Assembly (NCBI RefSeq): GCF_000735345.1
Contig: NZ_JMPJ01000038.1
Location: 87,770-151,769 of the forward strand
Source of the DNA: Ewingella americana ATCC 33852
GTDB lineage: Bacteria; Pseudomonadota; Gammaproteobacteria; Enterobacterales; Enterobacteriaceae
Direction of reading: 5' to 3'
DNA length: 64,000 bases
Shown here: piece by piece, positions 40,298 through 53,820 of the stretch
Position numbering within the stretch: the stretch's first letter is position 1
How the letters are laid out: every line of letters starts with the position of its first letter
Program-made: the position numbers and the translations under genes
Notes under the pieces: model-generated
Told to the model about the DNA's origin: nothing
What the model saw: the letters and a program-made list of their open reading frames with translations, nothing else
Database searches by the model: none

Positions 40298-41293
40298 CTA
40301 AATAGCTGTCCGATCACTGAATTGCTGACGAAAGCGCGTCGGCGTGGTGCCAAGGCGCTGGCGAAAATGGTGGCGCAGCGTTTCTACTGAGCCGAACCCG
40401 GCTTGCTCGGCGACTCGTTCAATGCTGACGGTGCTGCTTTCCAGCAGGGCGCAGGCGTTTTCAATCTTCACGCTGAGCATCCATTCTCCCGGCGTGGTGC
40501 CGGTGGCGTCGTGAAAACGGCGCAGGAAAGTGCGGCGGCTCATCCCAGCCTCGGCGGCCAGTTGCTCAATCACCAGCGGGGTATTGAGTCGAGTGCGCAG
40601 GCTATCTAGCAGCGGCGAGAGGGTTTTCCCCGGCAGAATCGACACCGGTTGGCGCAAATACTGGGCCTGATTGCCTTCACGATGAGTAGAGGTGACCATG
40701 CGCTGGGCAGTGCGGTTCGCCACCTGCGCGCCATAATCGCGGCGAATCAGATACAAACAGAGGTCCACCCCCGCCGCGCCGCCGGACGAGGTGATCAGTC
40801 GGCCCTCATCCACATAGATAACCCCGTGCTGCACCTCAATCTGCGGGAACTGCCGCGCCAGCTCTTCGGTGCTGTTCCAGTGCGCAGTGGCTTTTTTGCC
40901 ATCCAGCAGGCCGGTGGCCGCGAGAATAAAGCTCCCCGCACAGATGGAGACAATGCGCGAACCCTGCTGATAGGCGCGTTGCAGCGCGGCAACCAGCTGC
41001 GGCGACGGCGCTTCATGCACGCTACGCCAGCCGGGGATCACAATGGTGCCCGCGTCTTCCAGCAGCTCCAGCCCGCCGTCGACTGTCAGGCGCACGCCAC
41101 CCTGCGCGCCAATGGTGGTTTCTTCCACTGAGGCGACTTCCAGATCATAAAGAGGTTTGCCGAGCTGCTCGTCAACGCGGCCAAAGGCTTCTATCGCCGT
41201 GCCAAATTCAAAGGTACACAGGCACTCATAGGCCAGCAGCACCAGTCGGCGGTTGAACGGAGCGAGCGAATAAGAGGGAGGGAGCGCAGTCAT
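40298..41293 (-). CDS. GlxA/FtrA-type regulator (second copy)
   Basis: A DJ-1/PfpI + AraC regulator of 331 residues. The N-terminal half has LVLLAYECLCTFEFGTA and the elbow segment SICAGSFILAATGLLDGKKAT; the C-terminal half has VIEQLAAEAGMSRRTFLRRF and IERVAEQAGFGSVETLRHHF. The start is placed at 41293, with a weak AAGG upstream; the frame stays open upstream to 41359. It is divergent from the DHA2 exporter and probably regulates it. The two GlxA-type proteins in this window are clearly different paralogues. Confidence 0.85.
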   Translation of the reverse strand: MTALPPSYSLAPFNRRLVLLAYECLCTFEFGTAIEAFGRVDEQLGKPLYDLEVASVEETTIGAQGGVRLTVDGGLELLEDAGTIVIPGWRSVHEAPSPQLVAALQRAYQQGSRIVSICAGSFILAATGLLDGKKATAHWNSTEELARQFPQIEVQHGVIYVDEGRLITSSGGAAGVDLCLYLIRRDYGAQVANRTAQRMVTSTHREGNQAQYLRQPVSILPGKTLSPLLDSLRTRLNTPLVIEQLAAEAGMSRRTFLRRFHDATGTTPGEWMLSVKIENACALLESSTVSIERVAEQAGFGSVETLRHHFRQRLGTTPTRFRQQFSDRTAI

Positions 41294-41322
41294 GATCGGC
41301 CTTAGATGAATAGTGGCTAAAG

Positions 41323-41359
41323 TTGGCACAATATTGACGATACATGGCATCCGTGCCAA
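41323..41359. promoter_or_regulatory. Inverted repeat in the GlxA/DHA2 divergent region
   Basis: TTGGCAC and GTGCCAA, separated by 23 bases, i.e. centres about three helical turns apart. They lie between the two start codons and suit two DNA-binding subunits of the regulator. Confidence 0.45.
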
Positions 41360-41418
41360 TTACCACCACGACTACAATCTTCCATACTGAGCCAACTTAT
41401 CGTTTTGGCAGGAAGAGC

Positions 41419-42921
41419 ATGAACACTCCAACAAAAACTAAAAATACGCTGGCGCTGGTGGCGGTTTGCCTCGCGGCGCTGATGTCCGGGCTGGAGATCT
41501 CCAGCGTGCCGGTGATCCTCCCCGTGCTCGAGCAGCAGATGCACGCCAGCTTTAAAGAGCTTCAGTGGATCATGAATGCCTACACGCTGGCCTGTACGTC
41601 GGTGTTAATGGCAGTGGGCACGCTGGCGGACCGATTTGGCCGCAAACGGGTGTTTGTTATCAGCATCGCGGCCTTTGGCGTCACCTCGCTGATGTGCGGG
41701 CTGGCGAGCAGCGCGGCGTGGCTAATTTTTGGCCGCTTTTTACAAGGGCTGAGCGGCGGGGCGATGCTGACCTGCCTGATTGCCATTCTCTCCACCCAGT
41801 TTCCCCAAGGCCGGGCGCGCAGCACGGCATTCGCCGCGTGGGGCGTGGTGTTTGGCTTCGGGCTAGGGTTCGGGCCGATTATCGGCGGCGGGCTGGTGGC
41901 CCTGTTTAGCTGGCAATGGGTATTTCTGGTTCACGTGTTTATCGCCGTCGTGACGCTGTTTTTAGCCTTGGGCAACGTGGTGGATTCCCGCGATCCGCAG
42001 GCTAAAAAGCTGGACATTGGCGGGCTTGTGACGTTGTCACTCGCCGTTTTAGGCAGTACGTGGTTGATAACACAGGGAAGTACTCTCGATTGGCACGGAG
42101 GCTCGGCCTACGGGCTGGTGGCGCTGACCCTGTTGAGCGCGCTGCTGTTTATCTGGATTGAGCAACGCCACCCGCACCCGATGTTTGATTTTTCGGTGTT
42201 CCGCATTCGGCCATTTTCCGGCGCGCTGATGGGGTCTATTGGCATGAACTTTAGCTTCTGGCCGCTGATGATTTACCTGCCGGTCTATTATCAGGTTGGG
42301 CTGGGCTACAGCAGTCTGGCGACCGGCGTGGCGCTGCTGGCTTACACCTTACCCACTTTGATCATGCCGCCGCTGGCCGAGCGTTTAGTGGCGAAGTTCG
42401 GCGCGGCGCGCTTCATTCCGCTGGGGTTGTTCACCCTCGGGGCGAGCTTTATGTTGATGAAAATTGCCGCCGCCAACGGCTGGACGCTGCTGCCGGGCGC
42501 ACTGCTGGCCGGGGCTACGCTGGGGTTGATTAACACGCCGGTGACCAATACCACCACCGGCTCGGTGCCGGGAAACCGGGCGGGGATGGCTTCGGGGATT
42601 GATATCAGCGCCCGACTGATCACCTTGGCGATCAATATCGCACTGATGGGCAGCCTGCTGGTGGCGGGCATTGCCGCCAGCCTGCGGGACAATGTCGCGG
42701 TGAATATGGCCTCGGGCGAGCTGCACGCGCTGGCCGAGCGAGTGGCGGCGGGGGCGGAATCCTCGACGCTAAACGCAGGCATTCAGCAGGCGCTGATTGA
42801 CGGCTTCGGCCTGCTGCTGCTCTACGGCGCGGTGGGCGTCTGGCTGCTGGCGCTGGCAAGTTTCCTGCTGTTCAACGGGCGTAAAGGCTGCCCGCGCGAA
42901 CTGCCGCAGTCGGTGCCTTAA
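41419..42921 (+). CDS. MFS transporter, DHA2 (14-TM) family
   Basis: A 500-residue inner-membrane drug:proton antiporter-type protein. Motif A (LADRFGRKRV) lies near residue 70, the motif C region GFGLGFGPIIGGGLVAL near 150, and motif D (LEISSVPVILPVL) near 24. Fourteen hydrophobic segments are expected. The start at 41419 has AGGA five bases upstream. It is divergent from the GlxA-type regulator. The substrate is unknown. Confidence 0.85.
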   Translation: MNTPTKTKNTLALVAVCLAALMSGLEISSVPVILPVLEQQMHASFKELQWIMNAYTLACTSVLMAVGTLADRFGRKRVFVISIAAFGVTSLMCGLASSAAWLIFGRFLQGLSGGAMLTCLIAILSTQFPQGRARSTAFAAWGVVFGFGLGFGPIIGGGLVALFSWQWVFLVHVFIAVVTLFLALGNVVDSRDPQAKKLDIGGLVTLSLAVLGSTWLITQGSTLDWHGGSAYGLVALTLLSALLFIWIEQRHPHPMFDFSVFRIRPFSGALMGSIGMNFSFWPLMIYLPVYYQVGLGYSSLATGVALLAYTLPTLIMPPLAERLVAKFGAARFIPLGLFTLGASFMLMKIAAANGWTLLPGALLAGATLGLINTPVTNTTTGSVPGNRAGMASGIDISARLITLAINIALMGSLLVAGIAASLRDNVAVNMASGELHALAERVAAGAESSTLNAGIQQALIDGFGLLLLYGAVGVWLLALASFLLFNGRKGCPRELPQSVP

Positions 42922-42947
42922 CGCGCAATAAGCCGGAGTGAGTGAAG

Positions 42948-42963
42948 TATGAACCCGGTCACA
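42948..42963. promoter_or_regulatory. CRP-like site upstream of bglF
   Basis: TATGA-N6-TCACA, one good half-site (TGTGA on the minus strand) and one degenerate half, about 75 bp upstream of the antiterminator RNA. Catabolite control is expected for a beta-glucoside operon. Confidence 0.4.
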
Positions 42964-43034
42964 ATTACTCGCTTCGGCCATTTTTCCCGCTTGTAACTTT
43001 TGCCGCTTCGCTAGAGACTCAGAGCCAGAAAACA

Positions 43035-43062
43035 GGATTGTTACTGTTCGTCAGGCAAAACC
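43035..43062 (+). promoter_or_regulatory. BglG-type ribonucleic antiterminator (RAT 1)
   Basis: The sequence begins GGATTGTTACTG and ends GGCAAAACC, matching the E. coli bgl antiterminator. BglG binding here would prevent formation of the overlapping terminator upstream of bglF. Confidence 0.9.
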
Positions 43063-43121
43063 TAAACTTTCTGCTTCTTTAACCCCGTCGGGGCAAGAGG
43101 CAGCAAGTTTAGGTTTTTTTT
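43057..43121 (+). terminator. BglG-controlled leader terminator before bglF
   Basis: A 13-bp stem (43057-43069 with 43105-43117) is followed by a T tract; a small inner hairpin CCCCG/CGGGG lies in the loop. The left arm overlaps the end of RAT 1, so the two structures are mutually exclusive. Confidence 0.88.
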
Positions 43122-43177
43122 TGGCTTTTACTCAGGTGTTTAGCAACTCGCCTTCGCAGGCGTAACCCCCATCATGA

Positions 43178-47501
<4,324 letters not shown>

Positions 47502-47520
47502 CAACTCACAGAGGACCGAG

Positions 47521-47542
47521 GCCCGCCAACGCGGGCTTTTTT
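47521..47542 (+). terminator. Terminator after bglG
   Basis: A perfect 6-bp stem GCCCGC/GCGGGC with a 4-base loop and six T residues, 20 bp past the bglG stop. Confidence 0.9.
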
Positions 47543-47896
47543 GTAGGCACTGGCCAGCGACGAACAGAATAAGCAAGCTGCAATCGGCTAATTTTACGGC
47601 ATTTATACCTAGGACTCTTCTTAATCAACTAGCAAGAAGTCGACATTCCTCACACTTAGAGATAGGTTTTTTTTGCCTCAAATGCACAATACAGGTAGCA
47701 TCCACCGCCGTTAATACTCTTAATCCTACACTCTACAGCAGTGTTGGCTGCTGCTTTCACGTAAGTCAGTTCGACGAGTATTTTCATTTAAGGCTAAAAA
47801 TAATAGAGCGGAACACACCGCGTAAGCGTCAACATCTGCAACCGTTTGCCTGTTGGGAGAATTCAGGCTACGGGCATTTTTGGAGAACAGGAAAGA
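47543..47896. other. Intergenic region before ansP
   Basis: About 350 bp with no convincing gene. It must hold the ansP promoter, but I could identify no operator with confidence. Confidence 0.6.
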
Positions 47897-49378
47897 ATGC
47901 GATTACATAGAAAGTCCGCTGAAGCGAAGCAAGCCGCTAAGCGACGTTGGTTGGATTCACACGAAGACGGATATCACAAGAGTATGGGCAATCGTCAGGT
48001 TCAGATGATTGCCATTGGTGGTTCTATCGGTACCGGTTTATTCCTTGGTGCAGGCGCACGCTTACAAATGGCGGGTCCGGCACTGGCAATTGTTTACGCA
48101 GTCTGCGGTATTTTCTCTTTCTTCATTCTGCGCGCGCTGGGCGAACTGGTTTTACACCGCCCAACCAGCGGCAGCTTCGTTTCCTACGCCCGTGAGTTCT
48201 TAGGTGAAAAAGCCTCTTACGTGGCGGGCTGGATGTACTTCCTCAACTGGGCAATGACCGGCATCGTGGATATCACCGCCGTGGCGCTCTACATGCACTA
48301 TTGGGGCACCTTCGGTGATGTTCCGCAGTGGATGTTCGCCCTTGGCGCGCTGGCGATTGTCGGCACCATGAACATGATTGGCGTGAAGTGGTTCGCCGAG
48401 ATGGAATTCTGGTTTGCCTTGATCAAAGTTGCCGCCATCGCGCTGTTCCTGATTGTCGGCGTCGTGGTACTGGGCACCGGCAAACAAGTGGCGGGCGGCT
48501 CAACCGGCCTGCATCTGATCACGGAAAACGGCGGTATCTTCCCGCACGGCTTGCTGCCTGCCTTGGTGCTGGTGCAGGGCGTGGTCTTCGCCTTCGCCGC
48601 CATTGAACTGGTCGGTACGGCGGCGGGTGAAACCAAAGATCCTGAAACTATTCTGCCGAAAGCCATTAACAGCGTTATCTGGCGTATCGCGTTGTTCTAC
48701 GTCGGTTCCGTGGTGCTGTTGGTGCTGCTGCTGCCGTGGAATGCCTATCAGGCAGGCCAAAGCCCGTTCGTGACCTTCTTTAGCAAGCTGGGGGTACCTT
48801 ACATCGGCACCATCATGAATATCGTGGTACTGACCGCGGCGCTGTCGAGCCTCAACTCTGGCCTGTACTCCACCGGTCGTATCCTGCGTTCCCTGTCGAT
48901 GGGCGGCTCCGCGCCGAAGTTCATGTCTAAAATGAACGCCCAGCAGGTGCCTTACGCCGGTATTCTGGTCACCGTGGCAATCTACATCATCGGCGTGGTG
49001 CTGAACTACTATGTGCCGTCGCAGGTGTTTGAAATTGTTCTGAACGTCGCGTCGCTGGGGATCCTTAGCTCTTGGGCATTCATCATCGTTTGCCAGATGA
49101 AGCTGCGTAAAGCCATCAAAGAGGGTAAAGCGAAAGAGGTTTCTTTCAGAATGCCTTGGGCGCCAGTGACCTCATGGCTGACCTTAGCCTTCTTGGCGGG
49201 CGTGCTGGTGCTGATGGCCTTCGACTACCCGAACGGCACTTACACCGTCGCCACCATTCCGGTGCTGATTATTCTGCTGGTACTGGGCTGGTTTGGTCTG
49301 CGTAACCGCGCCAAAGAAGTCAAAGCCGAGCAGGCCGCGCACGAAGAAGCGCACCACGCAGGCGAAGCGAAAAGCTAA
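47897..49378 (+). CDS. ansP: L-asparagine permease
   Basis: An amino-acid/polyamine/organocation family importer, 493 residues with about 12 hydrophobic segments. It follows E. coli AnsP almost throughout: AKRRWLDSHEDGYHKSMGNR, IGGSIGTGLFLGAGARLQ, GWMYFLNWAMTGIVDITA and FDYPNGTYTVATIP. The Met at 47897 has AGGA upstream. It is monocistronic and ends with a strong terminator. Confidence 0.94.
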   Translation: MRLHRKSAEAKQAAKRRWLDSHEDGYHKSMGNRQVQMIAIGGSIGTGLFLGAGARLQMAGPALAIVYAVCGIFSFFILRALGELVLHRPTSGSFVSYAREFLGEKASYVAGWMYFLNWAMTGIVDITAVALYMHYWGTFGDVPQWMFALGALAIVGTMNMIGVKWFAEMEFWFALIKVAAIALFLIVGVVVLGTGKQVAGGSTGLHLITENGGIFPHGLLPALVLVQGVVFAFAAIELVGTAAGETKDPETILPKAINSVIWRIALFYVGSVVLLVLLLPWNAYQAGQSPFVTFFSKLGVPYIGTIMNIVVLTAALSSLNSGLYSTGRILRSLSMGGSAPKFMSKMNAQQVPYAGILVTVAIYIIGVVLNYYVPSQVFEIVLNVASLGILSSWAFIIVCQMKLRKAIKEGKAKEVSFRMPWAPVTSWLTLAFLAGVLVLMAFDYPNGTYTVATIPVLIILLVLGWFGLRNRAKEVKAEQAAHEEAHHAGEAKS

Positions 49379-49408
49379 TCCCTTTTCCCACTGACTGAGT
49401 AAACTCTG

Positions 49409-49438
49409 GAGCACAGCATCGCGCTGTGCTCTTTTTTT
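49409..49438 (+). terminator. ansP terminator
   Basis: A perfect 9-bp stem GAGCACAGC/GCTGTGCTC with a 5-base loop and seven T residues, 30 bp past the ansP stop. Confidence 0.93.
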
Positions 49439-49542
49439 GCCTGTAAGTCTAACCAGTAACTAATCCGAAAACCCCCGCAATACCGCGCTTCGCCAGTTAT
49501 CTTGACTACACTCTCTCTTTCTTTAGCCGAAAAGGAGGCAAT

Positions 49543-49740
49543 ATGTTGAAAATCGTCATGCAACTCTTTTCCAGTCCTGAGCAATTTTTAGGGCTGTTTA
49601 GTGCGAATGACATTCAAGAAACTATCGAGGAGGGCGAGCGAATTCTGATTGATGAAAACGGCATCGCGTCTGTGAATCCTGCCAATGAGCAGGTGCAGCA
49701 GGACTTCACCCGTCACGTCAAAAAGATGAGCGTACTTTAA
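49543..49740 (+). CDS. Small hypothetical protein
   Basis: A 65-residue soluble protein that I do not recognise. It is acidic in the middle (ANDIQETIEEGERILIDENG) and weakly basic at the end. A strong AAGGAGG four bases before the ATG shows it is real. Its stop codon shares one base with the start of the following membrane protein, so the two are translated together. Confidence 0.75.
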   Translation: MLKIVMQLFSSPEQFLGLFSANDIQETIEEGERILIDENGIASVNPANEQVQQDFTRHVKKMSVL

Positions 49741-50555
49741 TGGCAACAGCAGTATTTATGGTTTTAATGGTGTGCGGCTACTGGTACACCACGCGCAATG
49801 TTTCCACGCGCTTTAAACTCAAACGCACCTTCGGCTGGGATGTCTATTTCCTGGTAGCGCTGTACGGCTGCATTTTCGTGTTGCAGGGCGTAATGGTGAT
49901 TGCGTTGGTTTATCTGCTGCTGTGGGGCATTTCCATCGGCATTAACTATCTGCCGGAGATGCAGGCCATTCCGCAGCATGTGCATTACCACCGTGACTTC
50001 ATTAACTGGAGTTTCTTGGGGATTCAAGCCCCCGTGGTGATTATGCTCTGTGTGTCGGTTTTGCTCTGTCTGTTCCGCACGACGTGGTCCCCCGGGCTGC
50101 GGCTTAACACCGCCGGTCGTAGGCAGCTTTATAAGCAGCTGACCAGCGCCAACGGCGTGGAAGGGATTTTGTATCAGTGCATGGAACAGGGCGACATGGT
50201 GTATATCACCCTGAATTCGCATCGGGTGTATATCGGCATGGTGCATACCGCGCGCTGTGAAACCTCGTCGTCAGATAACGTTGTGGTTATCCCGATGATC
50301 AGTGGTTATCGCGACCGCAATACCCAGCAGTTGGTGGTAGAGCATAACTATGCGGTTTACTACCAGAAGCACTGGATAACCCCGGTGTCTGAGCCGAATA
50401 ACGCGTTGAATTTCCGCAAGGTAATTTTACTCAATCAGATTGAGTCTCTGTCGCTGTTCGACCCGGCCACGGCCTGTGGATTTGAGAAGTTGGCACCCAT
50501 CGTGGAGCGCACTATAGAGGAGAAAGCGCCCGGTGACCGGACGCCTTTGATTTAA
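49740..50555 (+). CDS. Hypothetical membrane protein with a soluble C-terminal domain
   Basis: A 271-residue protein. Three hydrophobic segments are visible (MATAVFMVLMVCGYWY, VYFLVALYGCIFVLQGVMVIALVYLLLWGISIGI, VVIMLCVSVLLCLF), then a soluble part (about 120-271) that looks beta-rich (MVYITLNSHRVYIGMV, VVVIPMISGYRD). No family is recognised. The pair with the preceding 65-residue gene forms an isolated two-gene unit. Confidence 0.7.
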   Translation: MATAVFMVLMVCGYWYTTRNVSTRFKLKRTFGWDVYFLVALYGCIFVLQGVMVIALVYLLLWGISIGINYLPEMQAIPQHVHYHRDFINWSFLGIQAPVVIMLCVSVLLCLFRTTWSPGLRLNTAGRRQLYKQLTSANGVEGILYQCMEQGDMVYITLNSHRVYIGMVHTARCETSSSDNVVVIPMISGYRDRNTQQLVVEHNYAVYYQKHWITPVSEPNNALNFRKVILLNQIESLSLFDPATACGFEKLAPIVERTIEEKAPGDRTPLI

Positions 50556-50585
50556 CACTTTAGATTTAACAACAAGCTAGCCTCA

Positions 50586-51275
50586 TCAGACGATGGTGAA
50601 GCTGAACGTCCCGATGTTTTTGATACCGCCAGTCACCACATCGCCACGTTTGATTTCACCTACGCCTGCCGGGGTTCCCGTGAAGATAAGGTCGCCGGGT
50701 TGCAATTCAACCGCCTCAGACAGCAGGCTGATCACTTCCGGCACTTTCCAAATCAACTCACTCAGATGGCCGTTCTGGCGCTCTTCGCCGTTCACGCTCA
50801 ACCAGATAATTCCTTTCACCGGATGTCCCACCTTACTGACCGGCAGCAGCGGGTTGGTCGGTGCAGAGGCGTCAAAGCCTTTGGCTAAGTCCCAAGGGCG
50901 TCCCGCTTTTTTCGCCACGGTTTGCAGGTCACGACGGGTCAAATCGACACCCACGGTGTAACCCCAAACGTGGTCCAGTGCGTTGTCCACGGCGATGTTT
51001 TTGCCGCCAACGCCAATCGCCACCACCAACTCCACCTCATAATGCAGCAGCTCAGTCTGCGACGGGTAAGGCACGTTGCCACTGGCTGGGATCACCGCAT
51101 CCGCCGGTTTACTGAAGAAGAAAGGCAATTCACGGTCAGGGTCATGACCCATTTCACGGGTGTGCGCGGCATAGTTTTGGCCGACGCAGTAGACGCGGCG
51201 TAATGGGAAGCGAGCCTCTTTACCTTCAATCGCCAGAGACGGCGTGGTGGCAGGGGTAAACACGTAATCAGTCAT
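50586..51275 (-). CDS. Fumarylacetoacetate hydrolase-family protein (acylpyruvase-like)
   Basis: A 229-residue enzyme of the FAH family, similar to YcgM, FAHD1 and NagK-type fumarylpyruvate hydrolases. VYCVGQNYAAHTREMG is the N-terminal motif; metal ligands are in HYEVELVVAIG (E-x-E) and the Asp in GVDLTRRDLQ; LIFTGTPAGVG is the C-terminal signature. AAGGAAG precedes the ATG. It stands alone and its aromatic pathway partners are not in the window. Confidence 0.85.
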   Translation of the reverse strand: MTDYVFTPATTPSLAIEGKEARFPLRRVYCVGQNYAAHTREMGHDPDRELPFFFSKPADAVIPASGNVPYPSQTELLHYEVELVVAIGVGGKNIAVDNALDHVWGYTVGVDLTRRDLQTVAKKAGRPWDLAKGFDASAPTNPLLPVSKVGHPVKGIIWLSVNGEERQNGHLSELIWKVPEVISLLSEAVELQPGDLIFTGTPAGVGEIKRGDVVTGGIKNIGTFSFTIV

Positions 51276-51385
51276 ATTGTCTTCCTTCAGTTTATTGCGA
51301 TGTCTGAGTTGCAGTGTCGCGTAAAACCGTCGGGTTGAAACTGGACAGATCCATGCTGTTTTTGGACAAAAAGAGGAAATCGGCG

Positions 51386-52291
51386 TTAGAAGTCAGTGGG
51401 CGACTGGCGGAACTTGCCCGGCGGCACGCCGTGGGCCTGACGGAAGCGCCGCGAGAAGTAGGCGTCGTCGGTATAGCCGCACTGGCGGGCTATCTCGGCA
51501 ATGCTGTCGCTGCTGGTGGTGAGCTTCATGCGCGCCAGACGCATCCGCCGCTCCAGCACCAGCTCGGAGAAGGTTTTGCCGATCGTTTTGCGCAGCAGGT
51601 GGGTCAAATAGTTGGGAGAAATAAAGGCCGCGGCGGCGGCATCGGTCAGGTTCAGCTGTGGGTCAGCCAGCTGGCGGCGGATATAGCGTAGCGTGCGGTT
51701 GAGCGCCGCCTGCTGCCCGCGCTTCTCGGCGTTACGCGCTGCCATCTCTTGCAGCGGCTGTTGATAGCGATGACACACCAGCCCGAGCAGTTGCAGCAGG
51801 TAGCCGCGCAGGCGCAGCTCATCGCCAAATTCGCGCTGGCGGTCGCACTGGCGCATTTTCTCCAGTAGCACGGTTATCTCGGCGAAATCCTCTTCGGACA
51901 TCACGAAGTCGAGATACTCCTGAAAGCGAAACGGTGCCAGCTCAGGCACATCGGCCAGCGGAATGTCATCTAAATCCAGCGTGTCCATAGCTGTATTGCG
52001 CAGTAAAAAGGGCGCAGAAATGTTGATCACCATCGAGCGGCCATCGTTCGGATGAGGGATGAAATGCAGGCGGTGCGGCTGGATAAAAGCAATCGTGCGA
52101 TAGGTGAAGGGGCGAATGGCGCCGCCGATGTGCTGGACGCTATCGGTGCCGCAGTTGAGCTGGATCTGGAAATAGTCATGTCGGTGTGGCTGCATCAACG
52201 CCGGGCGTTCGGACTGATCGCGGATATAAAAGTCAGGGCGGTCGCTGCGCTGCGACATTCCATAAGTCACGCTGGTGGCGGGGGCTGGCAT
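51386..52291 (-). CDS. AraC-family regulator
   Basis: A 301-residue regulator with an N-terminal cupin-type part (ALMQPHRHDYFQIQLNCGTD with the conserved His-rich motif) and a C-terminal double helix-turn-helix (NLTDAAAAAFISPNYLTHLL and IAEIARQCGYTDDAYFSRRF). The start is not certain: a Met at residue 12 is an alternative, and no good ribosome site precedes either. It lies 110 bp upstream of and parallel to the FAH-family gene, which may be its target. Confidence 0.85.
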   Translation of the reverse strand: MPAPATSVTYGMSQRSDRPDFYIRDQSERPALMQPHRHDYFQIQLNCGTDSVQHIGGAIRPFTYRTIAFIQPHRLHFIPHPNDGRSMVINISAPFLLRNTAMDTLDLDDIPLADVPELAPFRFQEYLDFVMSEEDFAEITVLLEKMRQCDRQREFGDELRLRGYLLQLLGLVCHRYQQPLQEMAARNAEKRGQQAALNRTLRYIRRQLADPQLNLTDAAAAAFISPNYLTHLLRKTIGKTFSELVLERRMRLARMKLTTSSDSIAEIARQCGYTDDAYFSRRFRQAHGVPPGKFRQSPTDF

Positions 52292-52385
52292 ACTTCACAT
52301 GTCCGAATGACGTTAACGGAATGTTATATTTGCAAAGAGTAAAGCGGATGACCAGCGAATTTGTTCGCCGGTCATCGTGCGGCTG

Positions 52386-53177
52386 TTAGCGAGTGTAACG
52401 GGCACCCGGCGTAGAGTGCGCGAAGTTGGTCAGCAGGCCAATGCGCGTCGCTTCGTGGTCAGTCCACAGTTTTTCATCCTGCAACGGTGGGATGGTGACT
52501 TTCTCTTTACGGTCGAAGCCCACCAGCGCGGCGTCAACCAAATCAGCCACTTCCATCACCCCTTGCAGGTCATCAATATTCTGCCCCGCGTGGTCCCAAA
52601 TCTCAGTACGGGTGGCGGCTGGCAGCACGGCTTGCACGTATAAGCCTTGCTGTTCCAGCTCGCTTTGCAGCGTTTGTGAGAAGGTCAGCACGAAGGATTT
52701 CGAGGCGGTATAGACCGCTTTATTCAGCTCAGGGGCAAAAGCCATCACTGATGAAATGTTAATGATTGCGCCATCTTTGTGCTTCAGCAGGCCGTCCAGC
52801 GCCACGCGGGACAGACGAGCCACCGAGGTGACGTTAAGGCGAATCAGATGGTCAATCGACTCAACGTCGGTAGAGCCAAACCCGCCTGGCGTAGTGGAAC
52901 CGGCGTTATTCACCAGCAGAGTGATCTCCGGGTGGCGGCGGATAAAATCTTCCACGCGCAGCAGGTCGTTATGCTCGGTCAAATCGGCGGCAATGATCTC
53001 CACCTGAGTGCCCGCCTCGCGCAGCGGCTGCGCCACATTTTCCATTCGTTTGGCATTACGGGCGACCAGAATCAGGTCATAGCCGCGTTTCGCCAGACGA
53101 TCGGCGTAAACCGCACCAATGCCGGTGGACGCGCCGGTGATTAAAGCAACGGGTTTGTGTTGAGTAGATTGCGACAT
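52386..53177 (-). CDS. Short-chain dehydrogenase/reductase
   Basis: A 263-residue classical SDR. The cofactor motif is TGASTGIGAVYA; LVNNAGST, a catalytic Ser in NISSVMA and the Y-x-x-x-K in YTASKSFV are all present. The basic residue after the Gly-rich loop suggests NADP. AAGGAA precedes the ATG. It is divergent from the HxlR regulator, a typical pairing for stress-responsive or detoxifying SDRs. It is unrelated in position to the bud cluster and should not be taken as budC. Confidence 0.88.
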   Translation of the reverse strand: MSQSTQHKPVALITGASTGIGAVYADRLAKRGYDLILVARNAKRMENVAQPLREAGTQVEIIAADLTEHNDLLRVEDFIRRHPEITLLVNNAGSTTPGGFGSTDVESIDHLIRLNVTSVARLSRVALDGLLKHKDGAIINISSVMAFAPELNKAVYTASKSFVLTFSQTLQSELEQQGLYVQAVLPAATRTEIWDHAGQNIDDLQGVMEVADLVDAALVGFDRKEKVTIPPLQDEKLWTDHEATRIGLLTNFAHSTPGARYTR

Positions 53178-53344
53178 TTGGGTGTTCCTTTTAGAGGTTG
53201 ATGGTGTGGTTTAATTATTAAACTAGATGCATTTGTACGGCAGGTGGTTTTATAATGCAACCAGGTTTTTGAGCAGGGCACATTTTGCTACTCGGCCCTG
53301 TTGCTAGAGAACAAGTCGCTGAGAACAGCTAAGAGAGAACGGCA

Positions 53345-53794
53345 ATGAAAAGAACCCGAATGGAAGACAGCGTTTGCCCGGCCACGCGTTCGCTGGATTT
53401 GATTGGCGACTGGTGGACCTTGCTTATCGTGCGCGATGCAATGATTGGCTTGACGCGCTTTAGCGAGTTCCAGCGCAGTCTGGGCGCGGCGAAGAACATC
53501 CTCAGCACGCGGCTGAAATCGATGGTGGCGGAAGGGATTTTGCGCATCGAACCCGCCGCCGACGGCTCGGCGTATCAGGACTATGTGCTGACAGAGAAAG
53601 GTAAAGCGCTGCGGCCGATCATGGTGGCGTTAAGCCAGTGGGGTAGCAAATACCTGTTTGAAGATGACGAGCCATTCACCGAAATGGTGGATAAAGAAAC
53701 CCGCCAACCTTTGCAAACCATAGAACTGCGTTCGCAAGATGGGCGGGTTTTGAACTATGACCAGATCACGGCGATTCAGCCCGAGCGTAAATAG
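53345..53794 (+). CDS. HxlR-family winged-helix regulator
   Basis: A 149-residue HxlR-type regulator. The conserved Cys in DSVCPATRSLDLIGDWWTLL could be a redox sensor; the DNA-binding helix is GLTRFSEFQRSLGAAKNILS. The divergent SDR gene is the likely target. The region between the two starts is about 170 bp. Confidence 0.88.
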   Translation: MKRTRMEDSVCPATRSLDLIGDWWTLLIVRDAMIGLTRFSEFQRSLGAAKNILSTRLKSMVAEGILRIEPAADGSAYQDYVLTEKGKALRPIMVALSQWGSKYLFEDDEPFTEMVDKETRQPLQTIELRSQDGRVLNYDQITAIQPERK

Positions 53795-53820
53795 CGACTA
53801 AATCACGTGTTAAATGCCGC

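Noticed and set aside
52386-53177. SDR gene as the missing budC
   Set aside because: It is almost 28 kb from budAB, divergent from an HxlR regulator, and its sequence reads as a general SDR rather than an acetoin reductase.
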